Source: Pseudomonas sp. MM223 (GTDB taxonomy: Bacteria; Pseudomonadota; Gammaproteobacteria; Pseudomonadales; Pseudomonadaceae). From it: DNA of 64,000 nt. Under the pieces are notes generated by a model, which was given only the letters and a program-made list of their open reading frames with translations, made no database searches and had not been told where the DNA came from. Both the position numbers and the translations under genes were made by a program. Location: NCBI GenBank assembly GCA_947090765.1, contig OX352322.1, forward strand, positions 1,693,501 through 1,757,500, in the 5' to 3' direction. Shown one piece after another: positions 41,366 through 50,218 of the stretch (position 1 is the first letter of the stretch; each line of letters starts with the position of its first letter).

Positions 41366-42454
41366 ATGAAAGTTTTAACCGTTATCGGTGCACGCCCACA
41401 GTTCATCAAGGCAAGTGTAGTAAGTCATGTTATTTCCACGCTTCCAGGTGTGGATGAGGTCGTCGTTCACACTGGCCAGCACTTCGATTCAAACATGTCC
41501 GACGTGTTCTTCCAAGAGTTGGGGATGATAACCCCAGCCTACCAGCTTGATATTCACGGTGGGAGTCATGGTGACATGACTGGCAGGATGCTTATCGAGA
41601 TTGAGAAGGTACTGCTTCAAGAGCGCCCCGATGTCGTGCTTGTATACGGTGATACCAACTCAACGCTTGCGGGCGCGTTGGCCGCCGTCAAGCTTCATAT
41701 CCCTGTCGCTCACGTCGAAGCTGGCCTGCGTTCGTTCAACATGACGATGCCCGAAGAAGTGAATCGTATTCTCACTGATCGAGTATCCCGTTGGATGTTC
41801 ACACCAACCGCTACAGCCGTAGATCACTTAAAAGCCGAAGGTGTCAACGCTGCCAACATCATCCCGGTGGGTGATGTAATGTACGACGTCGCCAAATTCC
41901 ACGGTGAACGTGTTGATGCCAGTGGGCGAATCATGGCCAAGCTTGGTCTGAAGAAGGACAGGTTTGTATTGGCAACTGTCCACCGTGCCGAAAACACTGA
42001 CGATCCTGCTCGTCTTACCGCAATTGTTGAAGCTTTCCGCGATCTATCTACCGACTTACCGATCGTATGGCCGGTGCATCCGAGAACCAAAGCTGTTCTG
42101 CAGAAGCGTGGTCAGTTGGATGAAATGCCAGCAAACTTGCACCTCATCGACCCAGTCGGTTATCTGGACATGGTGCAGCTTGAAAAACATGCGGCACTCA
42201 TTGCCACTGATTCGGGCGGTGTCCAGAAAGAGGCGTTCTTCTACGGTGTCCCATGTGTAACTTTGCGTGATGAAACCGAATGGGTCGAGTTGGTCGAGGC
42301 AGGCTGGAACCGGCTGGTATCACCGAAATTTGCACATGAGGTAGCATCTGTCGTTCGCCAAGCGTTGGGCAGCAAAGGCGCGGCAGTGCAACCCTACGGC
42401 GAGGGGAATGCGGCCGAGCTGATCATCCGACGTCTTGTCGAGGATCTTGCTTAA
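41366..42454 (+). CDS. wbpI: UDP-2,3-diacetamido-glucuronate 2-epimerase WbpI
   Basis: This is a 362-residue WecB-like GT-B-fold epimerase: [46 protein letters not shown] and TDSGGVQKEAFF. WbpI inverts C2 of UDP-GlcNAc3NAcA to give UDP-ManNAc3NAcA, the last nucleotide-sugar step of the wbpA-B-E-D-I pathway. Cluster context separates it from the second epimerase (WecB, 62040-63251). Only 5 nt lie between wbpH and its ATG. Confidence 0.93.
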   Translation: MKVLTVIGARPQFIKASVVSHVISTLPGVDEVVVHTGQHFDSNMSDVFFQELGMITPAYQLDIHGGSHGDMTGRMLIEIEKVLLQERPDVVLVYGDTNSTLAGALAAVKLHIPVAHVEAGLRSFNMTMPEEVNRILTDRVSRWMFTPTATAVDHLKAEGVNAANIIPVGDVMYDVAKFHGERVDASGRIMAKLGLKKDRFVLATVHRAENTDDPARLTAIVEAFRDLSTDLPIVWPVHPRTKAVLQKRGQLDEMPANLHLIDPVGYLDMVQLEKHAALIATDSGGVQKEAFFYGVPCVTLRDETEWVELVEAGWNRLVSPKFAHEVASVVRQALGSKGAAVQPYGEGNAAELIIRRLVEDLA

Positions 42455-43680
42455 TGAAAAGCGTCTGGATTCTCAACCACTACGCCCAGGAACCAGGTGG
42501 CGCCGGAGGAACCCGGCATTACCAGTTGGCAAAAAACCTGCCAGCACATGGTTGGGAAGCAGCGATAGTTGCCGCTAGTGTGGAACACCAGTCTGGTCGG
42601 CAGCGGCTTGCTGAGTCGGAAACCGCCCGGCTCGATCAGTACGGCGGCGTTCCATTTCTATGGCTAAAAACCTCGGAATATAAAGGCAACGGCACGGCGC
42701 GTATGCGCAACATGCTGGAATTCACGTGGCAAGTGATTAAACCTGGCAAGCTTGCACTACTGAACAAGCCCGATGTAATCATCGGTTCGAGCGTCCACCC
42801 GTTCGCGGCGGCTGCCGGTGCAGTGCTTGCGTGGCGCCATAAGGTACCTTTCGTTTTCGAAGTGCGTGATCTTTGGCCAGAAACATTGATTGACATGGGA
42901 CGATTGGAGCGAAACAGCTTCGTTGCCCGCTCGCTTCGTGTATTGGAGAAGTGGCTATACAAGCGTGCTAAGCGCATTGTCGTATTGCTGCCAAAGGCAC
43001 ATGAGTACATAGTGCCTATGGGCATTGATCCCCGAAAGATTGTCTGGATCCCGAACGGCGTTGATCTGCAAGACTTCCCGTGCCCAGAGGATAAGGTATC
43101 TGAGGATGAGTTTACGCTGATGTATTTTGGCGCGCACGGTCCGGCCAATGGGTTGGATAATGTGCTGCGTGCACAGCAGATCATCGAGCAAAGGCCAGAA
43201 ATGTCCCATGTTCGGCTCCGGATTATCGGTAACGGCCCCTGCAAAACCGATTTGATTACCATGGCCGAAAAGTTTGGCCTCAAGCGTGTCAGCTTCGAAG
43301 ATCCTGTTCCAAAGAGGGATATTCCGGCACTTGCGGCGCAAGCGGATGCATTTGTCTTCAATCTGATCAACGCCCCGGTATTCAAGTACGGAATTAGTTC
43401 GAACAAGTTGTTCGATTTCATGGCCGGGCAGCGTCCTGTTCTGTTCTGCTGTGATGCGGGCAACAATCCCATCGAGGATTCTGGCGCCGGATATACCGTA
43501 CCGCCGGGCGACCCGGAGGCGCTGGCTGATGCGATCGCTACTTTGACCCAGATGCCAAGTGATGAAAGGGCAGCAATGGGACGTGCTGGTCGGCACTATG
43601 TGGAGGTTGAGCATGGTTTTGACAAACTTGCAGGAAGCTTGGCAAATTGCCTCAACGAGGCTTGTGGGACCAGCAGATGA
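42454..43680 (+). CDS. wbpJ: Glycosyltransferase WbpJ (GT4)
   Basis: This is a 408-residue GT-B protein starting MKSVWILNHYAQEPGGAGGT. It has PFVFEVRDLWPETLIDMG near 131-148, WIPNGVDLQDF near 195-205 and the donor-site GISSNKLFDFMAGQRPVLFC near 312-331. Its ATG overlaps the wbpI stop by one base, and its own stop overlaps the next gene by 4 nt. By position it is the WbpJ equivalent; donor and acceptor are not known. Confidence 0.85.
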   Translation: MKSVWILNHYAQEPGGAGGTRHYQLAKNLPAHGWEAAIVAASVEHQSGRQRLAESETARLDQYGGVPFLWLKTSEYKGNGTARMRNMLEFTWQVIKPGKLALLNKPDVIIGSSVHPFAAAAGAVLAWRHKVPFVFEVRDLWPETLIDMGRLERNSFVARSLRVLEKWLYKRAKRIVVLLPKAHEYIVPMGIDPRKIVWIPNGVDLQDFPCPEDKVSEDEFTLMYFGAHGPANGLDNVLRAQQIIEQRPEMSHVRLRIIGNGPCKTDLITMAEKFGLKRVSFEDPVPKRDIPALAAQADAFVFNLINAPVFKYGISSNKLFDFMAGQRPVLFCCDAGNNPIEDSGAGYTVPPGDPEALADAIATLTQMPSDERAAMGRAGRHYVEVEHGFDKLAGSLANCLNEACGTSR

Positions 43681-44267
43681 AAAGAGTGATTGATTTTTTC
43701 GGGGCATTGGTTGGATTGATCCTGATGTCCCCGGTCATATTGGTTGTAGCATTGCTGATCAAGCGTAGGCTCGGGGGGGCGGTTTTATTTCGGCAGGTCC
43801 GTCCTGGACTGGGCGGCAGGCCATTCGAAATGGTCAAGTTCCGCACGATGCGAGATGCCTATGACAAAAACGGTGCCCCATTGCCCGATTCGCAACGCAT
43901 GACGCCTTTCGGCAGCTTCCTGCGTTCTAGCAGCCTGGATGAGTTGCCTGAGTTATGGAATGTGCTTAAGGGTGACATGAGCCTTGTAGGGCCCCGGCCA
44001 CTGTTGATGGAATATCTGCCGCTCTATAACGAGCGGCAGTACCAGCGTCATCAGGTGCGGCCAGGTGTTACCGGGTGGGCCCAAATCAATGGTCGTAACG
44101 CGTTGGGTTGGCCTGAAAAATTCGAATTGGATGTTTGGTATGTAGAAAATCGTTCGCTTTGGCTAGATATCAAGATTATCGCTTTGACCGTCAAGAAAGT
44201 TGTAAAGAGAGACGACATCAACGCCAGCGGCGAGGCCACCATGCCTAAATTTACAGGCAAAGAGTAA
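43677..44267 (+). CDS. PglC-type phosphoglycosyl transferase (initiating enzyme)
   Basis: This is a 196-residue monotopic phosphoglycosyl transferase. A re-entrant hydrophobic helix (about 5-25) is followed by the catalytic Asp-Glu pair in SSLDELPELWNV near 84-95 and by DMSLVGPRPLLMEY. Small size and the DE motif match PglC, WcaJ catalytic domain and relatives. It should load a sugar phosphate, here probably UDP-diacetamido-trideoxyhexose, on undecaprenyl phosphate. It takes the place of WbpL, a polytopic enzyme, in the P. aeruginosa cluster. Start overlaps wbpJ (ATGA), and its stop overlaps the next gene (TAATG). Confidence 0.87.
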   Translation: MKRVIDFFGALVGLILMSPVILVVALLIKRRLGGAVLFRQVRPGLGGRPFEMVKFRTMRDAYDKNGAPLPDSQRMTPFGSFLRSSSLDELPELWNVLKGDMSLVGPRPLLMEYLPLYNERQYQRHQVRPGVTGWAQINGRNALGWPEKFELDVWYVENRSLWLDIKIIALTVKKVVKRDDINASGEATMPKFTGKE

Positions 44268-44887
44268 TGAGAAAACTCGCGATTCTTGGTGCCAGTGGGC
44301 ATGGGAAAGTGGTTGCGGATACCGCTGAGGCTTGCGGTTGGACGGAGATCGTATTCTTTGACGACGCGTGGCCCTCCCGTACATCCAATGGTGTTTGGGC
44401 GGTAGTGGGTACGGGCGAGGACTTTTTTGAAAAGGCCCATCAATTTGATGGGGTTCTGGTTGGCATTGGCAACAACGCTATACGCCAGTCGAAGCTCGCA
44501 ACGCTGGCCCTAAAGGGTGCTCCGTTGGCTACGCTTATCCACCCAGATGCTTACGTGAGTCGGCATGCCACTGTTGGGGCCGGAACGGTGGTTTTCGCAG
44601 GCGCGGTACTCAATATCGGAGCCTCCGTGGGGATAGGCGGAATTTTGAACACAGGTTGCAGCGTTGACCACGACTGTGCCCTAGGCGACGCCGTCCATAT
44701 CAGCCCAGGCGCCCGGCTTGCAGGTAGTGTAGCGGTAGGTCAGTGCTCATGGGTGGGTATCGGTGCTTGCGTGAAGCAGATGATTAACATCGCTGCTGAC
44801 GTGGTAGTAGGCGCTGGAGCCGCTGTTGTGTCTGATGTCGGCGAGGGAATGACAGTGGTTGGAGTGCCAGCCCGAAACTTAGAATAA
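44267..44887 (+). CDS. PglD-like sugar N-acetyltransferase
   Basis: This is a 206-residue protein of the NeuD/PglD family. The N-terminal UDP-sugar domain starts MRKLAILGASGHGKVVADTA. The C-terminal left-handed beta-helix has the catalytic His in NTGCSVDHDCALGD near 130, and the end VVGVPARNLE. It would acetylate the 4-amino group of a UDP-4-amino-trideoxysugar with acetyl-CoA, giving UDP-N,N'-diacetylbacillosamine or an isomer. The start overlaps the transferase stop by one base. A hairpin follows before the aminotransferase gene. Confidence 0.87.
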   Translation: MRKLAILGASGHGKVVADTAEACGWTEIVFFDDAWPSRTSNGVWAVVGTGEDFFEKAHQFDGVLVGIGNNAIRQSKLATLALKGAPLATLIHPDAYVSRHATVGAGTVVFAGAVLNIGASVGIGGILNTGCSVDHDCALGDAVHISPGARLAGSVAVGQCSWVGIGACVKQMINIAADVVVGAGAAVVSDVGEGMTVVGVPARNLE

Positions 44888-44906
44888 TTCCACGAAACTA
44901 CGGATG

Positions 44907-44944
44907 CGGCTGTAGACTGTGTGCTACAGCCGTCTGCATTTTTG
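44907..44944 (+). terminator. Terminator-like hairpin between pglD-like and pglE-like genes
   Basis: CGGCTGTAG (44907-44915) pairs with CTACAGCCG (44924-44932), followed by TCTGCATTTTT. It may end or attenuate part of the transcript before the aminotransferase gene. Confidence 0.6.
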
Positions 44945-44971
44945 CCAGCCTAATGAATCAGGATAAATTCA

Positions 44972-46150
44972 ATGCTGAATACCCCCTTTTCCCCTTGGCC
45001 GTCGTTCTCTGAAGAGGAAGCAAACTGCGCGCGCGACATCATTTTGTCCAATAAGGTCAATTACTGGACAGGGCAGGAGTGCCGTCAGTTCGAGCGTGAG
45101 TTCGCCGCTTGGGCTGGGACCGATTTTGCAGTCGCTGTTGCCAACGGTACGGTGGCCCTTGACTTGGCTCTGCTGGCCTTGGGGATTGGGGCGGGGGACG
45201 AGGTTATCGTAACCTCCCGGACCTTCCTGGCTTCGGTTTCCAGCATCATCAATGCTGGTGCTGTTCCTGTCTTTGCCGATGTGAATGCGGATTCTCAGAA
45301 TATCGATGCATCCACGATCAGCGCGGTGCTGTCTGCTCGTACCAAAGCCATCATCTGCGTACATCTGGCGGGATGGCCATGTGACATGGACCCTATCATG
45401 GCTCTAGCGGCTGAGCATGATATTCGTGTAATTGAAGATTGCGCGCAGGCTCATGGTGCGCTGTACAAAGGCCGAGCGGTGGGTTCCATTGGTGATATCG
45501 GCGCGTGGTCATTCTGCCAGGACAAGATCATGACCACGGGCGGTGAAGGCGGCATGGTAACCACGAATAACCGCGAGCTATGGTCGATAATGTGGTCGTT
45601 CAAGGATCACGGCAAGAGCTGGGACGCGGTCTATGATCGTCAGCACGCGCCCGGTTTCCGGTGGTTGCACGAGAGCTTTGGTACCAATTGGCGAATGCTT
45701 GAGGTACAAGGCGGCATCGGCAGAATTCAACTGAAGCGCATGCCTCAATGGCATCAATCGCGTTTGAGCAATGCTCGCCGCATCTGGGATTGTGCCAAAG
45801 GATTACCTGGATTGCGAGTTCCTGAAACTCCGGTTGACTTCGTGCATGCTGCCTATAAGTGCTACGTGTTCGTGGAGCCCGAGCAGCTAGCCGAAGGGTG
45901 GAGCCGTGATCGCATTCTGAACGAAATCAATTTGTTGGGCGTGCCGTGTTTTTCAGGCTCGTGCTCTGAGGTTTATCTCGAAAAAGCATTCGATGGGACC
46001 GGCTGGCGCCCGGAGCAAAGTTTGCCGGTCGCTCGGCAATTGGGTGAAACCAGCCTGATGTTCCTAGTTCACCCCACTTTGACTGAAACCGAGATCGCAA
46101 AGACTTGCGAGATGTTGACCCAGGTAATGTACGACGCGACTGGTCGATGA
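44972..46150 (+). CDS. PglE-like aminotransferase (DegT/DnrJ/EryC1)
   Basis: This is a 392-residue PLP enzyme. VANGTVALDLALLALGIGAG is near 54-73, VIEDCAQAHGA near 152 and the likely Schiff-base lysine lies in SFCQDKIMTTGGEGGM near 183-198. It should transaminate the 4-keto sugar formed by WbpM, to give a UDP-4-amino-trideoxy-GlcNAc. With PglD-like and PglC-like genes upstream and WbpM downstream it makes a complete route to a bacillosamine-type initiating sugar. PerA-like stereochemistry cannot be excluded. Confidence 0.87.
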   Translation: MLNTPFSPWPSFSEEEANCARDIILSNKVNYWTGQECRQFEREFAAWAGTDFAVAVANGTVALDLALLALGIGAGDEVIVTSRTFLASVSSIINAGAVPVFADVNADSQNIDASTISAVLSARTKAIICVHLAGWPCDMDPIMALAAEHDIRVIEDCAQAHGALYKGRAVGSIGDIGAWSFCQDKIMTTGGEGGMVTTNNRELWSIMWSFKDHGKSWDAVYDRQHAPGFRWLHESFGTNWRMLEVQGGIGRIQLKRMPQWHQSRLSNARRIWDCAKGLPGLRVPETPVDFVHAAYKCYVFVEPEQLAEGWSRDRILNEINLLGVPCFSGSCSEVYLEKAFDGTGWRPEQSLPVARQLGETSLMFLVHPTLTETEIAKTCEMLTQVMYDATGR

Positions 46151-46302
46151 GGTAGTGGTCGGCCACCAAGCGATTATACGTTAGGTAAGGGCCAGCTGGT
46201 TTTATTTCTTGTTTATGGTCGGCTCATCGCCAGGGACAGGAAGCTTGTATGAAATGGAATAGGAAGGGGTCTGGTTTGGTTCGGAGTCAGGAGAGTAAAC
46301 GG

Positions 46303-48300
46303 ATGACGGATAAGCTGCGTACGGGGATGCTAATGTTACCCCGGCGCTACAAACGCGCCCTTCAGGTCGTTACTGACGTTTTGTTGGTTTGGTTCGCCTT
46401 GTGGTTAGCGTTTTTGGTTCGTCTTGGAATAGATGAAATCTATGATCCACTGCGTTTGCACTACTGGTTGTTTCTAGCTGCGCCGATCATCGCAATACCT
46501 ATTTTTATCCGTTTTGGCATGTATCGTGCCGTGATGCGCTATTTCGGCAATGATGCGTTGATTGCAATTGGGAAGGCAGTATCACTATCTTCACTGATCC
46601 TCGCCTTGGTCGTTTATTGGCACAGCAATCATACCGCAATCGTACCTCGCTCGATCGTGTTCAATTACTGGTGGCTGAGTTTGGTATTAATTGGTGGGCT
46701 GCGCCTAATCATGCGCCAGTATTTTCTCGGTGATTGGTTCGCCGCCAGGCAGTATGTGCCCTTCACTAGCCGTGACAATGGGTTGCCGAAAGTCGCTATC
46801 TACGGTGCAGGTGCTGCTGGAAATCAGTTGATAGCTGCCCTTCGAATTGGTCGCACAATGCATCCGGTTGCATTCATCGATGATGACGAGAGTGTTGCAG
46901 ATCGAATTATATCTGGGCTGCAGGTGTTTCGAAGCAATGACATCCAGAAAATGATCGATACAACGGGCGCGGAAGAGATCCTTCTGGCCATACCATCGGC
47001 GAGTCGCGTACGTCGCCGTGAAATTCTGGCGTTACTTGAGAATTTCCCTTTGCATGTGCGCAGTGTTCCTGGCTTCATGGACTTGGCGAGCGGCAGAGTT
47101 AAAGTTGATGACATTCAAGAAGTCGATATTGCTGACTTGTTGGGGCGCGATGCCGTTCCAGCCCAAGAGGATCTACTTGCCCGTTGTGTAACAGGTCAAG
47201 TGGTCATGGTGACTGGCGCTGGAGGCTCAATCGGCTCCGAATTGTGCCGCCAGATCCTCATGCTCGAACCTAAAGCGTTGCTTCTGTTTGAACATAGTGA
47301 GTTCAATCTCTATAGTATTCATGGTGAGTTGGAGCAGCGCATACGCCGTGAGTCACTATCGGTGCGCCTCGTACCCTTTTTAGGCTCAATTCGTAACTAT
47401 AAGCACTTGGTCGATACCATGACGATGTGGGGCGTCAACACTGTCTATCACGCGGCCGCCTACAAGCACGTCCCTATGGTGGAGCACAATATTGCCGAAG
47501 GTGTCCTCAATAATGTTATTGGCACGTTGAATACGGCGCAGGCAGCGCTTCGAGCTAATGTAGCAAACTTTGTTTTGATTTCGACCGACAAAGCAGTTCG
47601 TCCAACTAATGTGATGGGTAGTACCAAACGCTTGGCAGAACTGGTTTTGCAGGCATTGAGCAAGGAGGTCGCACCGGTATTATTCGGAGATTCCAGTAAT
47701 GTTGCCAGGGTAAATAAAACTCGCTTTACGATGGTGCGTTTCGGCAATGTTCTCGGATCGTCGGGGTCGGTAATTCCACTATTCCGTAAGCAAATCAAAG
47801 CCGGCGGACCGTTGACGGTCACTCACCCAAAAATTACACGTTACTTCATGACCATCCCTGAGGCTGCTCAATTGGTGATTCAGGCTGGGTCAATGGGGTT
47901 GGGAGGTGATGTGTTCGTGTTGGATATGGGGGCGCCTGTTAGGATTGCGGAGTTGGCTGAAAAAATGATCCACCTGTCCGGTTTGAGTGTGAGGTCCGAA
48001 AATAATCCTCATGGTGATATCGCTATTGAGTTCACTGGGTTGCGACCAGGAGAGAAACTCTATGAGGAACTTTTGATTGGCGACAACGTGTCGCCCACTT
48101 TGCATCGAATGATTCTGACGGCAAGTGAGGATTTTATGCTTTGGGACGCGCTCAGAGAACGATTGGCACATTTGCTCAAAGCAGTCGAAAACGAGGATTT
48201 TGCAGTTGTTCGTCAGTTACTTAGAGAGTTGGTCAGCGGCTATACTCCCGAAGGGGAAATCGTTGATTGGGTCTATCAGCAACGCTTGAGAGATGTCTAA
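46303..48300 (+). CDS. wbpM: UDP-GlcNAc 4,6-dehydratase WbpM (PglF/CapD family)
   Basis: ATG 46303 (AGGAG at 46290-46294) gives 665 residues, the length of P. aeruginosa WbpM; an in-frame ATG at 46249 adds 18 residues without homology. Four N-terminal membrane helices (about 15-125) precede a CoA-binding-like Rossmann domain (IYGAGAAGNQLIAAL near 165) and a catalytic SDR domain (VTGAGGSIGSELCRQI near 305). STDKAVRPTNVMGSTKR near 425 has Met in place of the SDR tyrosine, as is usual in this family. It forms the 4-keto-6-deoxy intermediate for the initiating sugar and is needed for all O-antigen made here. Confidence 0.95.
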   Translation: MTDKLRTGMLMLPRRYKRALQVVTDVLLVWFALWLAFLVRLGIDEIYDPLRLHYWLFLAAPIIAIPIFIRFGMYRAVMRYFGNDALIAIGKAVSLSSLILALVVYWHSNHTAIVPRSIVFNYWWLSLVLIGGLRLIMRQYFLGDWFAARQYVPFTSRDNGLPKVAIYGAGAAGNQLIAALRIGRTMHPVAFIDDDESVADRIISGLQVFRSNDIQKMIDTTGAEEILLAIPSASRVRRREILALLENFPLHVRSVPGFMDLASGRVKVDDIQEVDIADLLGRDAVPAQEDLLARCVTGQVVMVTGAGGSIGSELCRQILMLEPKALLLFEHSEFNLYSIHGELEQRIRRESLSVRLVPFLGSIRNYKHLVDTMTMWGVNTVYHAAAYKHVPMVEHNIAEGVLNNVIGTLNTAQAALRANVANFVLISTDKAVRPTNVMGSTKRLAELVLQALSKEVAPVLFGDSSNVARVNKTRFTMVRFGNVLGSSGSVIPLFRKQIKAGGPLTVTHPKITRYFMTIPEAAQLVIQAGSMGLGGDVFVLDMGAPVRIAELAEKMIHLSGLSVRSENNPHGDIAIEFTGLRPGEKLYEELLIGDNVSPTLHRMILTASEDFMLWDALRERLAHLLKAVENEDFAVVRQLLRELVSGYTPEGEIVDWVYQQRLRDV

Positions 48301-48308
48301 CTTTCTCT

Positions 48309-48341
48309 GCCTGGTCGACTGTTTTCAATAGTCGGCCAGGC
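48309..48341 (+). terminator. Terminator-like hairpin after wbpM
   Basis: GCCTGGTCGACT and AGTCGGCCAGGC form a 12-bp stem with one G-U pair and a 9-nt loop. It lies between the convergent wbpM and wzy-like genes. The T-run is weak. The remaining 48342-48466 shows no feature. Confidence 0.65.
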
Positions 48342-48466
48342 TCAATTTCGTAGGAGCTTCCGGGTTAAGTCAGTGTAATCGTGGCTGCTAAACCCTATTC
48401 AGACTTGCTGAGACGTAACCTGGCTCGAAGGTTTTCTCACGTGTGTCCCATCGGCGCACCCATTCG

Positions 48467-49603
48467 TTATGGCAAGGCTTTTCGTCTAGATGCCGAGCAC
48501 AGCGCTAAAGCGGTGGGAACAAGCAGGTAAGTAAAATACTTGCCAGCTATCAGCAGTAGTATTGCAGTTAATATCAGTGATAGGGCGACCATAGAGAGGT
48601 GGTCCGATTTTACTGAAAGTACATCGGCTATGCCTCTCAATGCGGGTGTGGTTATAAGAAAGATGAAGAACAAAGCTCCAAGCAGTCCTGTTTCTTGCCA
48701 GACAGACATTATGTTGTGTATGTATCCACCCTCTTCATATTCCCCGTAGGCGCCTAATATAGGGTTTGCGAGTATTTTGTCGATGCCCTCTTTAGACATT
48801 CTGTCGCGCTCGTTGCTTGAGTTGTCGTTTTTGAGATCTGCTAGCGCTGTGATTCTGCTCTCAGGTAACTTAACTGTTTCGGTTGTAATAGCAATTAGGA
48901 TGAGGCTCAGTGCAGTGAATGCCAGTATTATTGGGGTCGACTTATTCTTGAAGCTTAAGAATTCTAGTGTGGCTACAAAAAATATATAGCCTGCAAATTC
49001 GCTCCTTGCAGAGTTGATGAAAAGGCAGGTCAATGCAGTTATGTGCACTAAGTTGCGTAAAAGGCGTGAGTTGGTTTTGGCTGCGATGAAAACCGTAGCC
49101 ACCATATAGCAAAAGGCGAATGTTTGGTAACTAGGTATAATGCCTACATCGTCCGAAATATCCCTCAATGCAAACCTGCCATCTTGGCTTAGGAGGATTA
49201 TAGAAGCTGAGGCCATTGCCCAGCCTAGCGTTATGATCCAGGATTCATTCTCTCTATTTGAAAATACTTTTTTGCATAAAATGAATACAGCAATGCTTTG
49301 CGCGATGGATATCAAGTGCCAGTTCATCAGTGATTTGTCGGCAGTTTGAAAGCCATGCCATATTGCTATTAATGCAAAAGCAATGAGGAATAGCAAGAAT
49401 GCGAGGTCTATTGATTGTATTCTTCTTGTCTTGATGGTATCGATGGTGTAGATGGGCAGGATTGCCAGTAAAGACACGGTGCACATTAGGCCGAAAAAGC
49501 CAGCGTTTATCGGTGGGAGGACATGCTGTGAAATGGCGACGTAGTACAGGATTGTTCCTGGGAAAGTAAGAGCAAATAGTATGTTGTAAATTCTGATAAG
49601 CAT
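48467..49603 (-). CDS. Wzy-like O-antigen polymerase
   Basis: This 378-residue polytopic protein has about ten membrane helices. Its C-terminal loop ILANPILGAYGEYEEGGYIH, then NIMSVWQETGLLGALFF, matches the Wzy/O-antigen ligase pattern NPhhG...HN...hxExGhhG. In its place a Wzy adds the repeat units in the periplasm. It is on the opposite strand to the rest of the cluster, has very low GC and unusual codon use, and lies next to an IS66, so it looks recently acquired. A WaaL-type ligase is the alternative. It could compensate for the lost ancestral wzy. Confidence 0.8.
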   Translation of the reverse strand: MLIRIYNILFALTFPGTILYYVAISQHVLPPINAGFFGLMCTVSLLAILPIYTIDTIKTRRIQSIDLAFLLFLIAFALIAIWHGFQTADKSLMNWHLISIAQSIAVFILCKKVFSNRENESWIITLGWAMASASIILLSQDGRFALRDISDDVGIIPSYQTFAFCYMVATVFIAAKTNSRLLRNLVHITALTCLFINSARSEFAGYIFFVATLEFLSFKNKSTPIILAFTALSLILIAITTETVKLPESRITALADLKNDNSSNERDRMSKEGIDKILANPILGAYGEYEEGGYIHNIMSVWQETGLLGALFFIFLITTPALRGIADVLSVKSDHLSMVALSLILTAILLLIAGKYFTYLLVPTALALCSASRRKALP

Positions 49604-49841
49604 GACAGTCCTGTTCAGTGCGCCTAACGTTATAGCGAATCATAACCCAAGTGTGAACAGGCCTCTATGGATTGCTGAAAAAACGGAACAGGCAGCGCGT
49701 ATCGCCCCGATTAGCTGTGGAAAATCCTTTCCATGGTGGGGTATCAAGCGTTTTTTGTATCCGCTCCACGAACCCCACATTCCAAGCAAATAGCTGCAGC
49801 CCGATGCTGCGCTCCTCGAGTATTTCTGGAGCCTGCCTGCC

Positions 49842-50180
49842 ATGATGCATCCCGACAGTAAAGTCGGGAGAGTCTACCTCTACCCCAAACCCGTGGACTT
49901 TCGAAAGTCCATCGACGGCCTGACCGTACTGGTCGAACTGGAAATCAAGGTCGCGGTGTTCGACCCCGTACTTTTCGTCTTCCTCAACAAAGCCCGAAAC
50001 CGCATCAAGGTGTTGTATCGGGAGCGCAACGGCTTCAGCTTGTGGCTCAAGCGCCTGGAAGCCGAGCGTTTCAAAACCTCGCCCGATGCTACCGATGAAC
50101 ACATTGTGCTGACCGTCCAGGAGCTTAATTGGATATTTAATGGCTTCGATCTCTGGCGCAACCGTCCGCATCAGGTTTAG
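49842..50180 (+). CDS. tnpB: IS66 accessory protein TnpB
   Basis: This is a 112-residue protein with the IS66 Orf2 signature VYLYPKPVDFRKSIDGLTVL (about residues 11-30) and VLYRERNGFSLWLKRLE. TnpB is needed for IS66 transposition together with TnpA and TnpC. The frame is intact although the rest of the element has decayed. A second, shorter remnant of the same gene lies at 56740-56910. Confidence 0.88.
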   Translation: MMHPDSKVGRVYLYPKPVDFRKSIDGLTVLVELEIKVAVFDPVLFVFLNKARNRIKVLYRERNGFSLWLKRLEAERFKTSPDATDEHIVLTVQELNWIFNGFDLWRNRPHQV

Positions 50181-50218
50181 ACACCCCATTTCGTCGCCTG
50201 ACCCGGATAATCCAGGCT

